Shown here: positions 17,452-26,763 of the stretch, in pieces
Position numbering within the stretch: the stretch's first letter is position 1
Layout: each line of letters opens with the position of its first letter
Notes under the pieces: generated by a model
Told to the model about the DNA's origin: nothing
The model's input: the letters and a program-made list of their open reading frames with translations, nothing else
Database searches by the model: none
Assembly (NCBI GenBank): GCA_016209015.1
Contig: JACQWY010000045.1
Span: 1 to 64,000 of the forward strand
DNA: 64,000 nt
Direction: 5' to 3'
Origin: Gammaproteobacteria bacterium
GTDB lineage: Bacteria > Pseudomonadota > Gammaproteobacteria > Ga0077536
Position numbers and translations under genes: made by a program

Positions 17452-19358
17452 GCCTCGTCTCCTGCTTCGAGCAACAGATCACCGCCGTCGAGGACGGTGA
17501 ACCGCCAGCCCGCGACGAGATGACACAGAAAGTAATCGGACTGCAGCACGGCCGGCCCCGCCGCGCGCATGCCTGGCGCGAGCGCGGCGTGACGATAGAT
17601 CGGGATGCGCTCGAGGCTGCCGTCCCTGGTGACGACCGTGCGCTCGCCGCACGGCGTCGCGGCTTCCGCCGCGGCGGCCGCGGTGCCGGGTGTCGCGTCG
17701 GACACCGGCCTCCCGGCCGACACGCGGAGCTGGATGGATTCCGCCGCGGCGGGCCAGCTTGCGGGCTCGAGCGGAACGTCGACTGCGGCATCGCCCGTGA
17801 TGGCCCGCGCGGTGATCGCGCAGTCCGCGATCGCGACGCCCTCGCCCGCCAGGTCGCGTGCGGCGGTCGCGAGCGCCGCGGTGAGCACGGCCTCGCGTGC
17901 GGCGGGCGCGAGGCCCGCGAGGGTCAGCTCGTAGTCCTGCCCGAGATGCGCATAGCGCACGCCGTAGGCGCTGAACAGCGCCGCGAGCTTCGGCACGAAC
18001 ACGCGCCGGATGCCGAGCGCGGCCGCGACCTCGCAGATCGCGAGCGGCCCGGCCCCGCCGAACGCCATGAGCACGGTGTCGCGGCGCGGCGGCTCGTGGG
18101 CGCGGATGCCGGCCGCGAGGCTCGCGATCCAGCGCTCGCAGATCAGGTGCGCGGCGGCCGGCGTCGCGAGGCCGAGCGGCGTGCCGATTTCGTTCGCGAC
18201 CGCCGCCTCGGCGCGCGCCCGATCGAGCGGCCGCTCGATGCCGCTGAAGGAATCGGGATCGATGAGACCGCGCGCGACGCAGGCGTCGGTGATCGTCGCG
18301 CGCGTGCCGCCGAGCCCGAAGCACGCGGGGCCCGGTGCCGCACCCACGCTCTCGGGACCGACGTGCACGATGCCCTCGGCGACGCGGACGATCGAGCCGC
18401 CGCCGATGCCGAGGCTCTCGATGCGCGGCAGCTCGAGCGAGGTCGCGACCCCTTCGACGCGCCCGCGGAGCTCGGCCGGCACCGCGCCCGCGGCGACGGT
18501 GCTCACGTCGGAAGTCGTGCCGCCGACGTCGACGGCGATCACGTGCCCGAAACCGCGGCGCAGGGCCGTGGCGCGCACCGCCTCGAGCCCGCCGCGCGGC
18601 CCGGAGCTGTACGTCCTGATCGCGATGGTCTTCGCGACCTTCGCCGCGCCGCCGTCGTTGCGATAGATGCGGAACGCCGCGGGGCTGCGGTAGTTGCGCA
18701 GGCGCTTCTGGGCGTTGAACAGGAAGCGCTCCATCGGCGGATGCAGGAAGGCGTTCAGGAGCGCCGTCCAGATCCGGCGCGGCACTTCGGCGTCGCCGCC
18801 CGTCTCGTGTGCCACCGCGACCGGCACGGTGCCGAGGTTGTGCGGCGGGAAGCGGTTCTCGTAATGCGCGACGAACTCCTGCTCGCGCGCGACGTAGTCC
18901 GGGCCCGCGCAGCAGACGAGGATGCGGCTCACGCCCTGCTCGGCGAGCACGTTCGCGGCCGCGATCACCGCCTCCTCGCCGACTTCGCCGGCCACGTCGA
19001 GCGCGACGCAGCGCGTGCCGACGAGCGCGTCGAAGAGCGCGGCGCGGGCGCCGTCCGGGGCGAGCGTCGCGCGTGGGACGGCCGCATCGAGCACGAGTCC
19101 GAGCCGCGGTCCCTTGCGTTCGACGAGCGCGTTCGTGCCCTGGGTCGTCGAATAACGGATCGTCGCCGTCTCGCGCAGCAGCCGCTCCACGTCGTCCTCG
19201 CCGTAGAGCCCGCGCGCGGCCTTCGCGAGACCGTCGAAGAAGCACTGCGAGAGATCGAAGGGTGTGGTGAGCGTCTTCGCCGCGAACACGTCCGCGCCGT
19301 CGAAGACGCAGACGTCGGTCAGCGTACCGCCGTTGTCGATGCAGATTTCCTTCAGCAA
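17448..19358 (-). CDS. Hydantoinase-A-like ATPase subunit, first paralog (HyuA-1)
   Basis: The 636-residue protein has DNGGTLTDVCVFDG at the N-terminus, VDVGGTTSDVSTV at about residue 285 and GIGGGSIVRVAEG at about 320, the three nucleotide-binding motifs of the HyuA branch of the ASKHA fold. It is about 80 residues shorter than its paralog and diverged from it. A TTG at 19358 is the most likely start: it directly precedes the conserved LKEICIDNGG, and no ATG or GTG lies in frame for over 50 codons upstream. The long open frame to 19727 would run through the probable operator and into tetR. It heads the carboxylase-like operon, about 67 nt downstream of a palindrome at 19425. Confidence 0.83.
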   Translation of the reverse strand: MLKEICIDNGGTLTDVCVFDGADVFAAKTLTTPFDLSQCFFDGLAKAARGLYGEDDVERLLRETATIRYSTTQGTNALVERKGPRLGLVLDAAVPRATLAPDGARAALFDALVGTRCVALDVAGEVGEEAVIAAANVLAEQGVSRILVCCAGPDYVAREQEFVAHYENRFPPHNLGTVPVAVAHETGGDAEVPRRIWTALLNAFLHPPMERFLFNAQKRLRNYRSPAAFRIYRNDGGAAKVAKTIAIRTYSSGPRGGLEAVRATALRRGFGHVIAVDVGGTTSDVSTVAAGAVPAELRGRVEGVATSLELPRIESLGIGGGSIVRVAEGIVHVGPESVGAAPGPACFGLGGTRATITDACVARGLIDPDSFSGIERPLDRARAEAAVANEIGTPLGLATPAAAHLICERWIASLAAGIRAHEPPRRDTVLMAFGGAGPLAICEVAAALGIRRVFVPKLAALFSAYGVRYAHLGQDYELTLAGLAPAAREAVLTAALATAARDLAGEGVAIADCAITARAITGDAAVDVPLEPASWPAAAESIQLRVSAGRPVSDATPGTAAAAAEAATPCGERTVVTRDGSLERIPIYRHAALAPGMRAAGPAVLQSDYFLCHLVAGWRFTVLDGGDLLLEAGDEA

Positions 19359-19424
19359 GGCCGCGCGCCCCCGCCCATCGCCGGGCGCCCCGAGCGTCGG
19401 GCGTGCGATGGAACATAGATTGGT

Positions 19425-19444
19425 ATTTAGATACGAGTCTAAAT
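19425..19444. promoter_or_regulatory. Probable TetR operator and promoter region of the carboxylase-like operon
   Basis: A 20-bp palindrome, ATTTAGA-6 nt-TCTAAAT, stands in an AT-rich island between tetR and HyuA-1; two more symmetric pairs lie inside the spacer. On the minus strand a TTGACT hexamer lies just upstream (near 19455), making a promoter overlapped by the operator plausible. The -10 element is not clear. The site would let the adjacent TetR protein control the operon. Confidence 0.55.
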
Positions 19445-19495
19445 TTGGAACGCGCCGGCAGTCAACCGGAACCGCGCCGGCCGGACCGTCGTGGT

Positions 19496-20284
19496 CTACT
19501 TCGCGGGCTTGCTGCGCGGTGCGCGCGGCGCCGCACGCACGGCGCTCGCGCGGCCTTCCGCCGCGATGCGCAGCGCGGCGCGGGCGGCCCGCGCCCCGGG
19601 CGCGGCGCCGGGTGCGATGAGGCGCAGGAAGCTGTGATGGCGCGGCAACTGGCGGCGCGTGTCCTTGATGCGCGCCTCGAGGCGCTTGCGGCCGGCCTCG
19701 TCGGCGAAGCCGAGCATGATGCGGCACGTGCCGTACACGACCTGGGCCTGGAAGCCGGGATCGTCGAGATCGCCGTGCACCCAGAGATTCACGCAGCCGA
19801 CGAAGTGCAGCATGAGGAGGCGCGCGAGATCGTCACGCTCGCACTCCTCCGCCGGCAGGCGCTTCATCCTCACCGCGGCCTCGAGCGAATGCCGCCAGAA
19901 CGTGAGCGAGCGATGCATGAACCACGGCCGGTGCAGCTCGTCGAGCGTGCCGAGGAAGACGGCGAGCAGCTCGCGGAGCACGACGGAGTCGGCGGCGAAC
20001 ACTTCCGCGCCGAAAGCCGCGGCTTCGACCGGATGCTCGAGGGGATCCGTCGCGCGATACTTGATGACGCCGATGAACAAATCGTCGAGCAGGCGGTTCA
20101 GGAGCGCGTAGAGGACACCGTCGCGCGAACCGAGGAGATTGTAGGGCGTGGCCGGCGCGACACCCGCGCGGCGGGCGACGTCCTTCATCGTGAAGCCGAC
20201 GCCGTTCGATTCGCGGATGAGCGTGCGCGCCGCGTCGAGGATGCGATCGAGCCGGGCCGCGGACTGGCGCTTCACCGTGCTCAT
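19496..20284 (-). CDS. TetR-family transcriptional regulator
   Basis: The 262-residue protein starts with a TetR-type DNA-binding domain. ILDAARTLIRE is followed by the helix-turn-helix FTMKDVARRAGVAPATPYNLL at about residues 32-52 (here slightly longer than other motifs quoted). The C-terminal ligand domain is long and ends in a basic Ala/Arg tail. It lies directly upstream of the carboxylase-like operon on the same strand, with the palindrome at 19425 between them. It is a good candidate repressor of that operon, released by the substrate or a CoA thioester. Family membership is clear; the ligand is unknown. Confidence 0.85.
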   Translation of the reverse strand: MSTVKRQSAARLDRILDAARTLIRESNGVGFTMKDVARRAGVAPATPYNLLGSRDGVLYALLNRLLDDLFIGVIKYRATDPLEHPVEAAAFGAEVFAADSVVLRELLAVFLGTLDELHRPWFMHRSLTFWRHSLEAAVRMKRLPAEECERDDLARLLMLHFVGCVNLWVHGDLDDPGFQAQVVYGTCRIMLGFADEAGRKRLEARIKDTRRQLPRHHSFLRLIAPGAAPGARAARAALRIAAEGRASAVRAAPRAPRSKPAK

Positions 20285-20294
20285 GCGTGCTGCG

Positions 20295-20957
20295 TCAGCG
20301 GGCGATCTCGTCCGCGCCGAGCGGCCCCGCGCCGACGGAATCGACGCCGTCGAAGAACTCCACCTCGCCGGTCTCGAGCGAATACTCCGCGCCGACGATG
20401 CGCAGGCCCTCGCTGCGGATGAGCTGCTCGAGGATCTCCGAGCCGTAACGCAGATGGCTCGCCGCGACGCTCACGTTGAAGCGTACGGCATGACGCACGA
20501 GCGCGGGCATCTCCTTGGCCAGCTCGCTCTTGAGCAGGCCCTCGACCGACGGCCGCACGCGGTCGACGATCGAGCGCAGATTGCGCGACTGGTTCTCCGC
20601 CGGGCGCTGCAGCTCCTCGATCGTCGCGAGGATCGCGCCGCACTGCGAATGACCGAGCACGACCACGAGGCGCGTGCCGAAACGCGAAGCGGCGAACTCG
20701 ACGCTGCCGATCTGCGAAGGCGCGACGATGTTGCCGGCGACGCGGATCACGAACAGATCGCCGAGGCCCTGATCGAACACGAGCTCGGCGGGCACGCGCG
20801 CGTCCGAGCAGCCGAGCACGATGGCGAACGGCTGCTGCTCGCTCACGAGCTCGACGCGGCGCGCGGCGCTCACTGCGGACGGATGATCGCGCGTGCTGGC
20901 GACGAAACGGCGGTTGCCCTCCGTGAGGCGTTCGAGGGCGGCTTGGGCTGAAATCAT
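20295..20957 (-). CDS. Beta-class carbonic anhydrase
   Basis: The 220-residue protein has the zinc-ligand motifs of beta-carbonic anhydrases: CSDARV at about residues 50-55, containing the catalytic Asp-Arg dyad, and GHSQCG at about residues 102-107. It interconverts carbon dioxide and bicarbonate in the cytoplasm. It lies only 10 nt upstream of tetR on the same strand. A bicarbonate supply next to an ATP-dependent carboxylase operon would make sense, because the described carboxylases of this family use bicarbonate; linkage by regulation is inferred. Confidence 0.92.
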   Translation of the reverse strand: MISAQAALERLTEGNRRFVASTRDHPSAVSAARRVELVSEQQPFAIVLGCSDARVPAELVFDQGLGDLFVIRVAGNIVAPSQIGSVEFAASRFGTRLVVVLGHSQCGAILATIEELQRPAENQSRNLRSIVDRVRPSVEGLLKSELAKEMPALVRHAVRFNVSVAASHLRYGSEILEQLIRSEGLRIVGAEYSLETGEVEFFDGVDSVGAGPLGADEIAR

Positions 20958-21430
20958 CGGAATCTCTGCGAGTCTGTCGGTGGAATCTACGGCACCTCGA
21001 CCGGTGTCCGCGGCTGGCGACAGGGTAGCAGCGAATGACGCCGCCGGGGAGCAGCGACCCGCTCAGGGCACGACGGCGACCGGCGCGCGCCCGCCGACGG
21101 TCGTGACGAGACAACCGTGCTGCGCGAGCGCCCGATAGAGCCGGCCCTCGACATCGGCACACGTCGCGAACACGGGTCGCAACGCCACCGGCCGGTCGGC
21201 AAGAAGCGGCGTTGCTGCCGACCTCCGATGAGCGCTGGCCTACGCCGCGGTTCACGGCCGCACGACCCTGTGTCGCGGGAAGCTCTGCATTCGTTCAGAG
21301 CGTCCTCGAACGAAGAGCAAGCTTCGCCGGCCGGACTCGCGCTCCATCGCGCTAGCGGTGGTGAATATCGCCCGGCGAGCGGCTGCAGGCATCGGTGGCG
21401 CCGCTGCCCGACCGGCTCTGAGCGCGCGGA
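20958..21430. other. Intergenic stretch with one weak short frame
   Basis: No complete gene is supported in these 473 nt. A minus-strand frame at 21063-21188 starts with GTG and encodes 41 residues of natural composition (RPVFATCADVEGRLYRALAQ and onward), but it has no ribosome-binding site and no recognised relatives. It may be the end of a decayed gene. Confidence 0.3.
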
Positions 21431-22519
21431 CTACTCCACTTCCGCGAGCACGCCGAACGCGACGAGCTTGCGGACGAGGCCCGGCGCGATGCGCAGGCCG
21501 CGCTCGGCCTCGAGGGCGGCGAGGACTTCCGTGGTCGGCCGGCCATCGAAGCGATGCAGTACGTCCATGAGCGTCCGCGGCACGCTCAGCGGATCGAGCG
21601 GGCTGTAGCTCACGACCTGCATGGCGTCCCCCGAGTGGCCGACGATCGACACGGGGCGCGTGACGACGCGTGCGGGGATGTGCGGAGAGCGCATGGCGGA
21701 TTGCGCGTCCGTGAGCAGCGTGAGCCTGATCTCGAGCTCCGGCCCGCCGAGCGCACGCACGCGCGCGGCGTCGAGGCCGTCGACGACCGCGGAAGCCGCG
21801 CGATAGAACTCGAATTCACGATCCACCCAGTCGCCCCACAGCCCGGCATACGCCGCCGGCGCGACACGCTCGTCGAGATCCGCGTCGTCGATCGCGCTCA
21901 CGCCGGACGACGGGCGCGGTGCGAACAAGGCGGCGAGCGTGCGCGGCGGCAGCCCGAGCGCATGCACGACATGCCGCGCCAGGGCCGTTTCGACGGTGAG
22001 CAGCGCGTCCTGCACGCGGCGCCAGAACGCATAGCCGAGCGCGCCGCGCTCGTACTTGCAGAACCACGTGACGCACGTCGATTCGCGATGACGCCAGATG
22101 CCGCAGCGGCCGTCGTCGAGATGATGGGGACAGCGCATGCTCTCGGCGCGGCCGAAGCCGTCCCGCCCCTGCACGTAGAGCAGCTCGTAGCGGCGCGATC
22201 GCGTGAGGCCGAGCGGCGTCACGCCGACGCGCGCGCGGATCCGCGCCTCGAGCGTCGCGCGGCCCGCCGCCGCGTCGGACGCCGTGTCGCAGAGCACGTC
22301 GCCGACGAGGAAGTTCGACAGGACCGGCACGTAGGTGCAGCACTTCGTCACCGGCGAATACGTACCCATGCCGGGCGCGACCGCCGTCGGGTCGCGCGGA
22401 CACATCGCGCAGTCGTCGCAGGTCGCGCGCGGCTCGCTGCCGGGCAGCGTGTCGAGCCAGGCACCGAGCCATCCGGCGAAACGGCGCGGCAGGGCAATCG
22501 GGGCGGCGGAAGTGTCCAT
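21431..22519 (-). CDS. Cysteine-rich protein of unknown function
   Basis: The 362-residue product was not assigned to a named family. Its N-terminal half holds a striking cysteine set: CDDCAMC at about residue 39, KCC at about 62, a single C at about 81, CPHHLDDGRCGIWRHRESTC at about 132-151 and WFCKYERG next to it. Such spacing suggests an iron-sulfur cluster or zinc site, loosely like YkgJ-type proteins. The C-terminal half is cysteine-free and helical, ending in a PqqD-like-sized segment (TTEVLAALEAERGLRI) whose relationship is uncertain. The ATG at 22519 was chosen over an upstream one because AAGGGA precedes it. It stands alone, divergent from a small membrane protein. Confidence 0.7.
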   Translation of the reverse strand: MDTSAAPIALPRRFAGWLGAWLDTLPGSEPRATCDDCAMCPRDPTAVAPGMGTYSPVTKCCTYVPVLSNFLVGDVLCDTASDAAAGRATLEARIRARVGVTPLGLTRSRRYELLYVQGRDGFGRAESMRCPHHLDDGRCGIWRHRESTCVTWFCKYERGALGYAFWRRVQDALLTVETALARHVVHALGLPPRTLAALFAPRPSSGVSAIDDADLDERVAPAAYAGLWGDWVDREFEFYRAASAVVDGLDAARVRALGGPELEIRLTLLTDAQSAMRSPHIPARVVTRPVSIVGHSGDAMQVVSYSPLDPLSVPRTLMDVLHRFDGRPTTEVLAALEAERGLRIAPGLVRKLVAFGVLAEVE

Positions 22520-22707
22520 GCAATCGATCCCTTCGATGATGGGCGCAGTATCGCACCGCGGCCGGAGAAACGCTGCGGCCATTTACCTCATGTGCGCCAT
22601 GGTTTACGCGCAGCGCCGCTTGTCACGTGCCGCAGCGGCCAGCATGCTGGCACCGACGCCGCCGGGACGAGCCCATTGCTGCCATCCGTTCCGGCGAGAG
22701 GACTCCC

Positions 22708-22905
22708 ATGCGCTATCGCCTCGATCAGGTGCCCTCGGCGGCAACGCCGTATCCCGATGCCCACTACGTGACGTTCACGGTGTGGCTCACGCTCGTCATC
22801 GCCATCGTGCTGCTCATAGTCGCGGCGCGCGCGGGCCAGCGCTGGCTGGTACTGTGGAGCGGGCTGACAATCGTCGCGTGCGGGGTCTATTTCCTCTATG
22901 CGTGA
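22708..22905 (+). CDS. Small two-helix membrane protein
   Basis: The 65-residue product has two hydrophobic segments (about residues 22-42 and 46-64), separated by a short basic turn, ARAGQRW. The ATG at 22708 follows GAGAGGA, a fair ribosome-binding site; a longer frame from 22627 lacks one. No family was recognised. It is divergent from the cysteine-rich gene. Confidence 0.55.
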   Translation: MRYRLDQVPSAATPYPDAHYVTFTVWLTLVIAIVLLIVAARAGQRWLVLWSGLTIVACGVYFLYA

Positions 22906-23003
22906 TAGCGGGCCGGGTCGCGCGCACTGCGCTGCGAATGCCGTGAGGGCGACGTCTCGCGTGTCGACACGTGCCTGAGGATCGCCGCGGCGCCGTGAGC
23001 CGG

Positions 23004-23096
<93 letters not shown>

Positions 23097-23177
23097 GGAG
23101 CGGGCCGGCATCTTAGCAAGAAGCGCCGGAGGCTCGCGAGCCGGGCCCGCCGCCACGGCGGACGGCGGGCCGGCGAA

Positions 23178-23480
23178 TCACGGACAGGTCGCGGCGAGAT
23201 GCTTCATCGCGGTGACTTTCATGGTGTGGGTCTTCTCGTCCTTGCCGGGAACGGTGGTGCCGGTGATTTCGACTTTGTGGCCGACGTGGCCGGCGAGATC
23301 GGCGGACGGATCGGCGATCGCGACGTGCTTCACGGCGCCCTCGACGTCGGTGAGCGCGTAGCCTTCACCCTCCTTCGCGAGACATCCCGTCATCGCGTGT
23401 TCCCCGGCGGCGAGGGCCGGGGGCGTGGCGAACGAAGCAGTAATCAGGAAGACGGCGGACAGCAGAATGCGGCGTTTCAT
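23178..23480 (-). CDS. Small secreted OB-fold-like protein
   Basis: The 100-residue protein has a clear signal peptide (MKRRILLSAVFLITASFATPPALAAG). Its mature domain of about 75 residues contains MTGCLAKEGEGYALTDVEG and HVGHKVEITGTTVPG, the pattern of small DUF5818-like beta-barrel proteins. Two cysteines (positions 32 and 99) could form a disulfide in the periplasm. Function unknown. It is a single gene just downstream of tRNA-Ser on the same strand. Confidence 0.7.
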   Translation of the reverse strand: MKRRILLSAVFLITASFATPPALAAGEHAMTGCLAKEGEGYALTDVEGAVKHVAIADPSADLAGHVGHKVEITGTTVPGKDEKTHTMKVTAMKHLAATCP

Positions 23481-23746
23481 GATGGACTCCTCAGGCTGGG
23501 CTGGATGTCATCCGTACGAAGCGAGCGGGCCGGCGCGCGGCACCACATCGTCTCCGCATCGCTCGGCGAAAGCTGCGCGCCGTCGCCGAGAACCAAGATT
23601 AACCGAAGGATCCCGCAGGTAAAAGGGAAGCTGTGTGCATTGCTTTTCGGGGTCCCGCCCATATCATTGACCTCGAACCATTGCCGGACCGCGCGGTCGA
23701 TCCATGCAGAGCCGGCACATCAGTCGCATTGGAGGACATTACAGAC

Positions 23747-24412
23747 ATGGCTACCCCTTATGTGTTGAGCCGTTCCGGACAGTCGGTCCTGGCAACGAAC
23801 AAGCTCATTCGCAATACGTACACGTTGCTCTCGATGACGCTCCTGTTCAGCGCGCTGATGGCGGGCCTGTCGATGGCGGTCCGCGTCGGGCCCGGTGCGT
23901 ATCTCGCGTGCACGATCGGCGCGTTCGCCCTCATCTGGCTCGTGCTGCCGCGCACCGCGAACTCGGCTTCGGGCATCGGCGTCGTGTTCGCAATCACGGG
24001 TCTGCTCGGCTTCAGCCTGGGCCCCATCCTCACGATGTTCCTAAAGATGCCGGGCGGCGCGCAGACGATCATGATGGCGCTCGGCGGGACGGGCGTGATC
24101 TTCCTCGGGCTGTCGGGCTACGCGTTGACGACGAAACGCGACTTCAGCTTCATGGGCGGATTCCTGTTCGTCGGCATGCTCGTGGTGCTGGGCGCGTCGC
24201 TGCTCAACATCTTCTTCGCGATGCCCGCGGCTTCGCTCGCGATCTCCGCGGCGGTGGTGATGCTGATGAGCGGCTTCATCCTGTTCGACACGGGACGCAT
24301 CGTGAACGGCGGCGAGACGAACTACGTGCTCGCGACCGTCAGCCTCTACATGAGCATCTTCAACATCTTCATCAGTCTGCTGAACCTGCTCGGCGCGGCG
24401 CGCGACGAGTAA
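23747..24412 (+). CDS. Bax inhibitor-1 / YccA-family membrane protein
   Basis: The 221-residue inner-membrane protein has seven hydrophobic segments and the family features: the N-terminal NKLIRNTYTLLSMTLLFSA, SLGPIL in the middle, FILFDTGRIVNGGETNYV late, and SLYMSIFNIFISLLNLLG at the end. YccA of E. coli interacts with the FtsH protease, and relatives act as pH-sensitive calcium leak channels. The ATG at 23747 is preceded by GGAGG 12 nt upstream; the longer frame from 23633 is unsupported. A terminator follows at 24425. Confidence 0.9.
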   Translation: MATPYVLSRSGQSVLATNKLIRNTYTLLSMTLLFSALMAGLSMAVRVGPGAYLACTIGAFALIWLVLPRTANSASGIGVVFAITGLLGFSLGPILTMFLKMPGGAQTIMMALGGTGVIFLGLSGYALTTKRDFSFMGGFLFVGMLVVLGASLLNIFFAMPAASLAISAAVVMLMSGFILFDTGRIVNGGETNYVLATVSLYMSIFNIFISLLNLLGAARDE

Positions 24413-24424
24413 TGGGACGAGCGG

Positions 24425-24460
24425 GCCGGCGGTCCCTCGGGCCGCCGGCTCCTTATTTTT
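24425..24460 (+). terminator. Rho-independent terminator
   Basis: The stem GCCGGCGG/CCGCCGGC with a 9-nt loop is followed by TCCTTATTTTT. It closes the Bax-inhibitor gene and separates it from the small gene at 24485. Confidence 0.8.
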
Positions 24461-24484
24461 CCGTCGACCGCTCAGGACTTCCGT

Positions 24485-24667
24485 ATGGACTGGATGAAAA
24501 TCAGCTCCGCGATCTTCCTCGGGATGATGATCGTGCTGCTCCTGCCGCGTGCCAAGGCGATCATGAGCAATACGCCTGAAGCGAAGCCCGGTGATTGGAA
24601 CTCGGCGATCCTGCCGCTGCTCGCGGTCGCGGGCCTCATCGCACTGTTGATGGCGTTCGCGCGCTGA
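24485..24667 (+). CDS. Small two-helix membrane protein
   Basis: The 60-residue product has two hydrophobic segments (ISSAIFLGMMIVLLLP and AILPLLAVAGLIALLMAFA) joined by a polar loop with MSNTPEAKPGDWN. AGGAC precedes the ATG. Similar small proteins occur in gammaproteobacteria, but no function was recognised. It is convergent with serS. Confidence 0.65.
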   Translation: MDWMKISSAIFLGMMIVLLLPRAKAIMSNTPEAKPGDWNSAILPLLAVAGLIALLMAFAR

Positions 24668-24680
24668 GCGCGCGCTGCGT

Positions 24681-26008
<1,328 letters not shown>

Positions 26009-26038
26009 ACCGCAGGCCCGCGGCCGCGGCACGCGGCC

Positions 26039-26356
26039 TCAGCCGGCCGTCGTGCCGAACTCGCAGGGCAGGCGGACGTAGGACACCGCGACGCCTTCGC
26101 GGGCGATTTCGGCGAGCAGGCGCTCGGCGTCGGCGGCTTCGAGCGCGAAGCCCACTTCGACCGGCAGATCGCCCGCCAGCTCGAAGAAGTGATCCTCGTG
26201 CAGCACTCCGTGGCGGCCGAAGCCCGCGATAGCGCGGAACGCCGTGCCGCCGTGGCAGCCGAGGCTGCGCGCCTTCTCGAGCAGCCATTCGTAGCCGAGG
26301 ATGCCGTGCAGGCGGCGATTCTCGTGGACGTAGAACTTCAGAAACACGCCGTTCAT
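26039..26356 (-). CDS. DUF190-family protein linked to CrcB
   Basis: The 105-residue protein has the DUF190 pattern: an early YVHENRRLHG, then SLGCHGGTAFRAIAGFGRHG and a final PVEVGFALEAADAERL. DUF190 proteins resemble PII-like regulators and are frequently next to crcB. Here it lies 20 nt downstream of crcB on the same strand, so it probably takes part in the fluoride response, though this has not been shown biochemically to my knowledge. Confidence 0.85.
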   Translation of the reverse strand: MNGVFLKFYVHENRRLHGILGYEWLLEKARSLGCHGGTAFRAIAGFGRHGVLHEDHFFELAGDLPVEVGFALEAADAERLLAEIAREGVAVSYVRLPCEFGTTAG

Positions 26357-26376
26357 GTGCGCCTCCCGGATGCGGC

Positions 26377-26763
26377 TCAGGATGCCGCGACGAGCCTGAC
26401 CGTGAGCATGCCGAGCGCCGTCAGCGCGAGCGAGCCCATGAGATGGGCGCCGCCGGTCGCGAACGCCCAGCCGTATTCCTCGCGCGACACCAGCGTGACT
26501 ACTTCGGCGGAATAAGTCGAAAACGTCGTCAGTCCCCCGAGGAAACCGGTGATGACGAACAGCCGTGCCTCGGGCGGCAGGTTCGCGTGCTGCGCGAACC
26601 AGGCGACGGCGACACCGACGAGATAGCCGCCGATCAGATTCGCCGCGAGCGTGCCGAACGGCAGCGTGGGAAAAACCGGATTGAGCTTCGCGCCGAGCCA
26701 CCAGCGGAGCCATGCACCGACCGCCGCGCCGCAGCCGACCGCGAGGAACCCGAGCGGATTCAT
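26377..26763 (-). CDS. crcB: Fluoride ion channel CrcB (Fluc)
   Basis: The 128-residue, four-helix membrane protein has the Fluc signatures GAWLRWWLG near the N-terminus, [13 protein letters not shown] in helix 2 and [15 protein letters not shown] in helix 3, whose polar track lines the pore. It works as an antiparallel dimer that exports fluoride. Its ATG overlaps the rarA stop by 4 nt, so it is read from the rarA transcript, and no fluoride riboswitch can precede it directly. Confidence 0.95.
   Translation of the reverse strand: MNPLGFLAVGCGAAVGAWLRWWLGAKLNPVFPTLPFGTLAANLIGGYLVGVAVAWFAQHANLPPEARLFVITGFLGGLTTFSTYSAEVVTLVSREEYGWAFATGGAHLMGSLALTALGMLTVRLVAAS

Noticed and set aside
12610-19358. 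Hydantoinase or 5-oxoprolinase system
   Set aside because: The small four-cysteine subunit and the two distinct HyuA paralogs are features of the ketone carboxylase branch.
12610-19358. Acetone carboxylase (acxABC)
   Set aside because: Acetone carboxylase has one HyuA-type, one HyuB-type and one small subunit; here a second HyuA-type gene is present.
17448-19727. HyuA-1 starting at 19727
   Set aside because: It would overlap tetR and cover the operator; the first 120 residues lack similarity to the family.
26377-26763. A fluoride riboswitch before crcB
   Set aside because: crcB overlaps rarA by 4 nt, leaving no room, and no such fold was seen before rarA.
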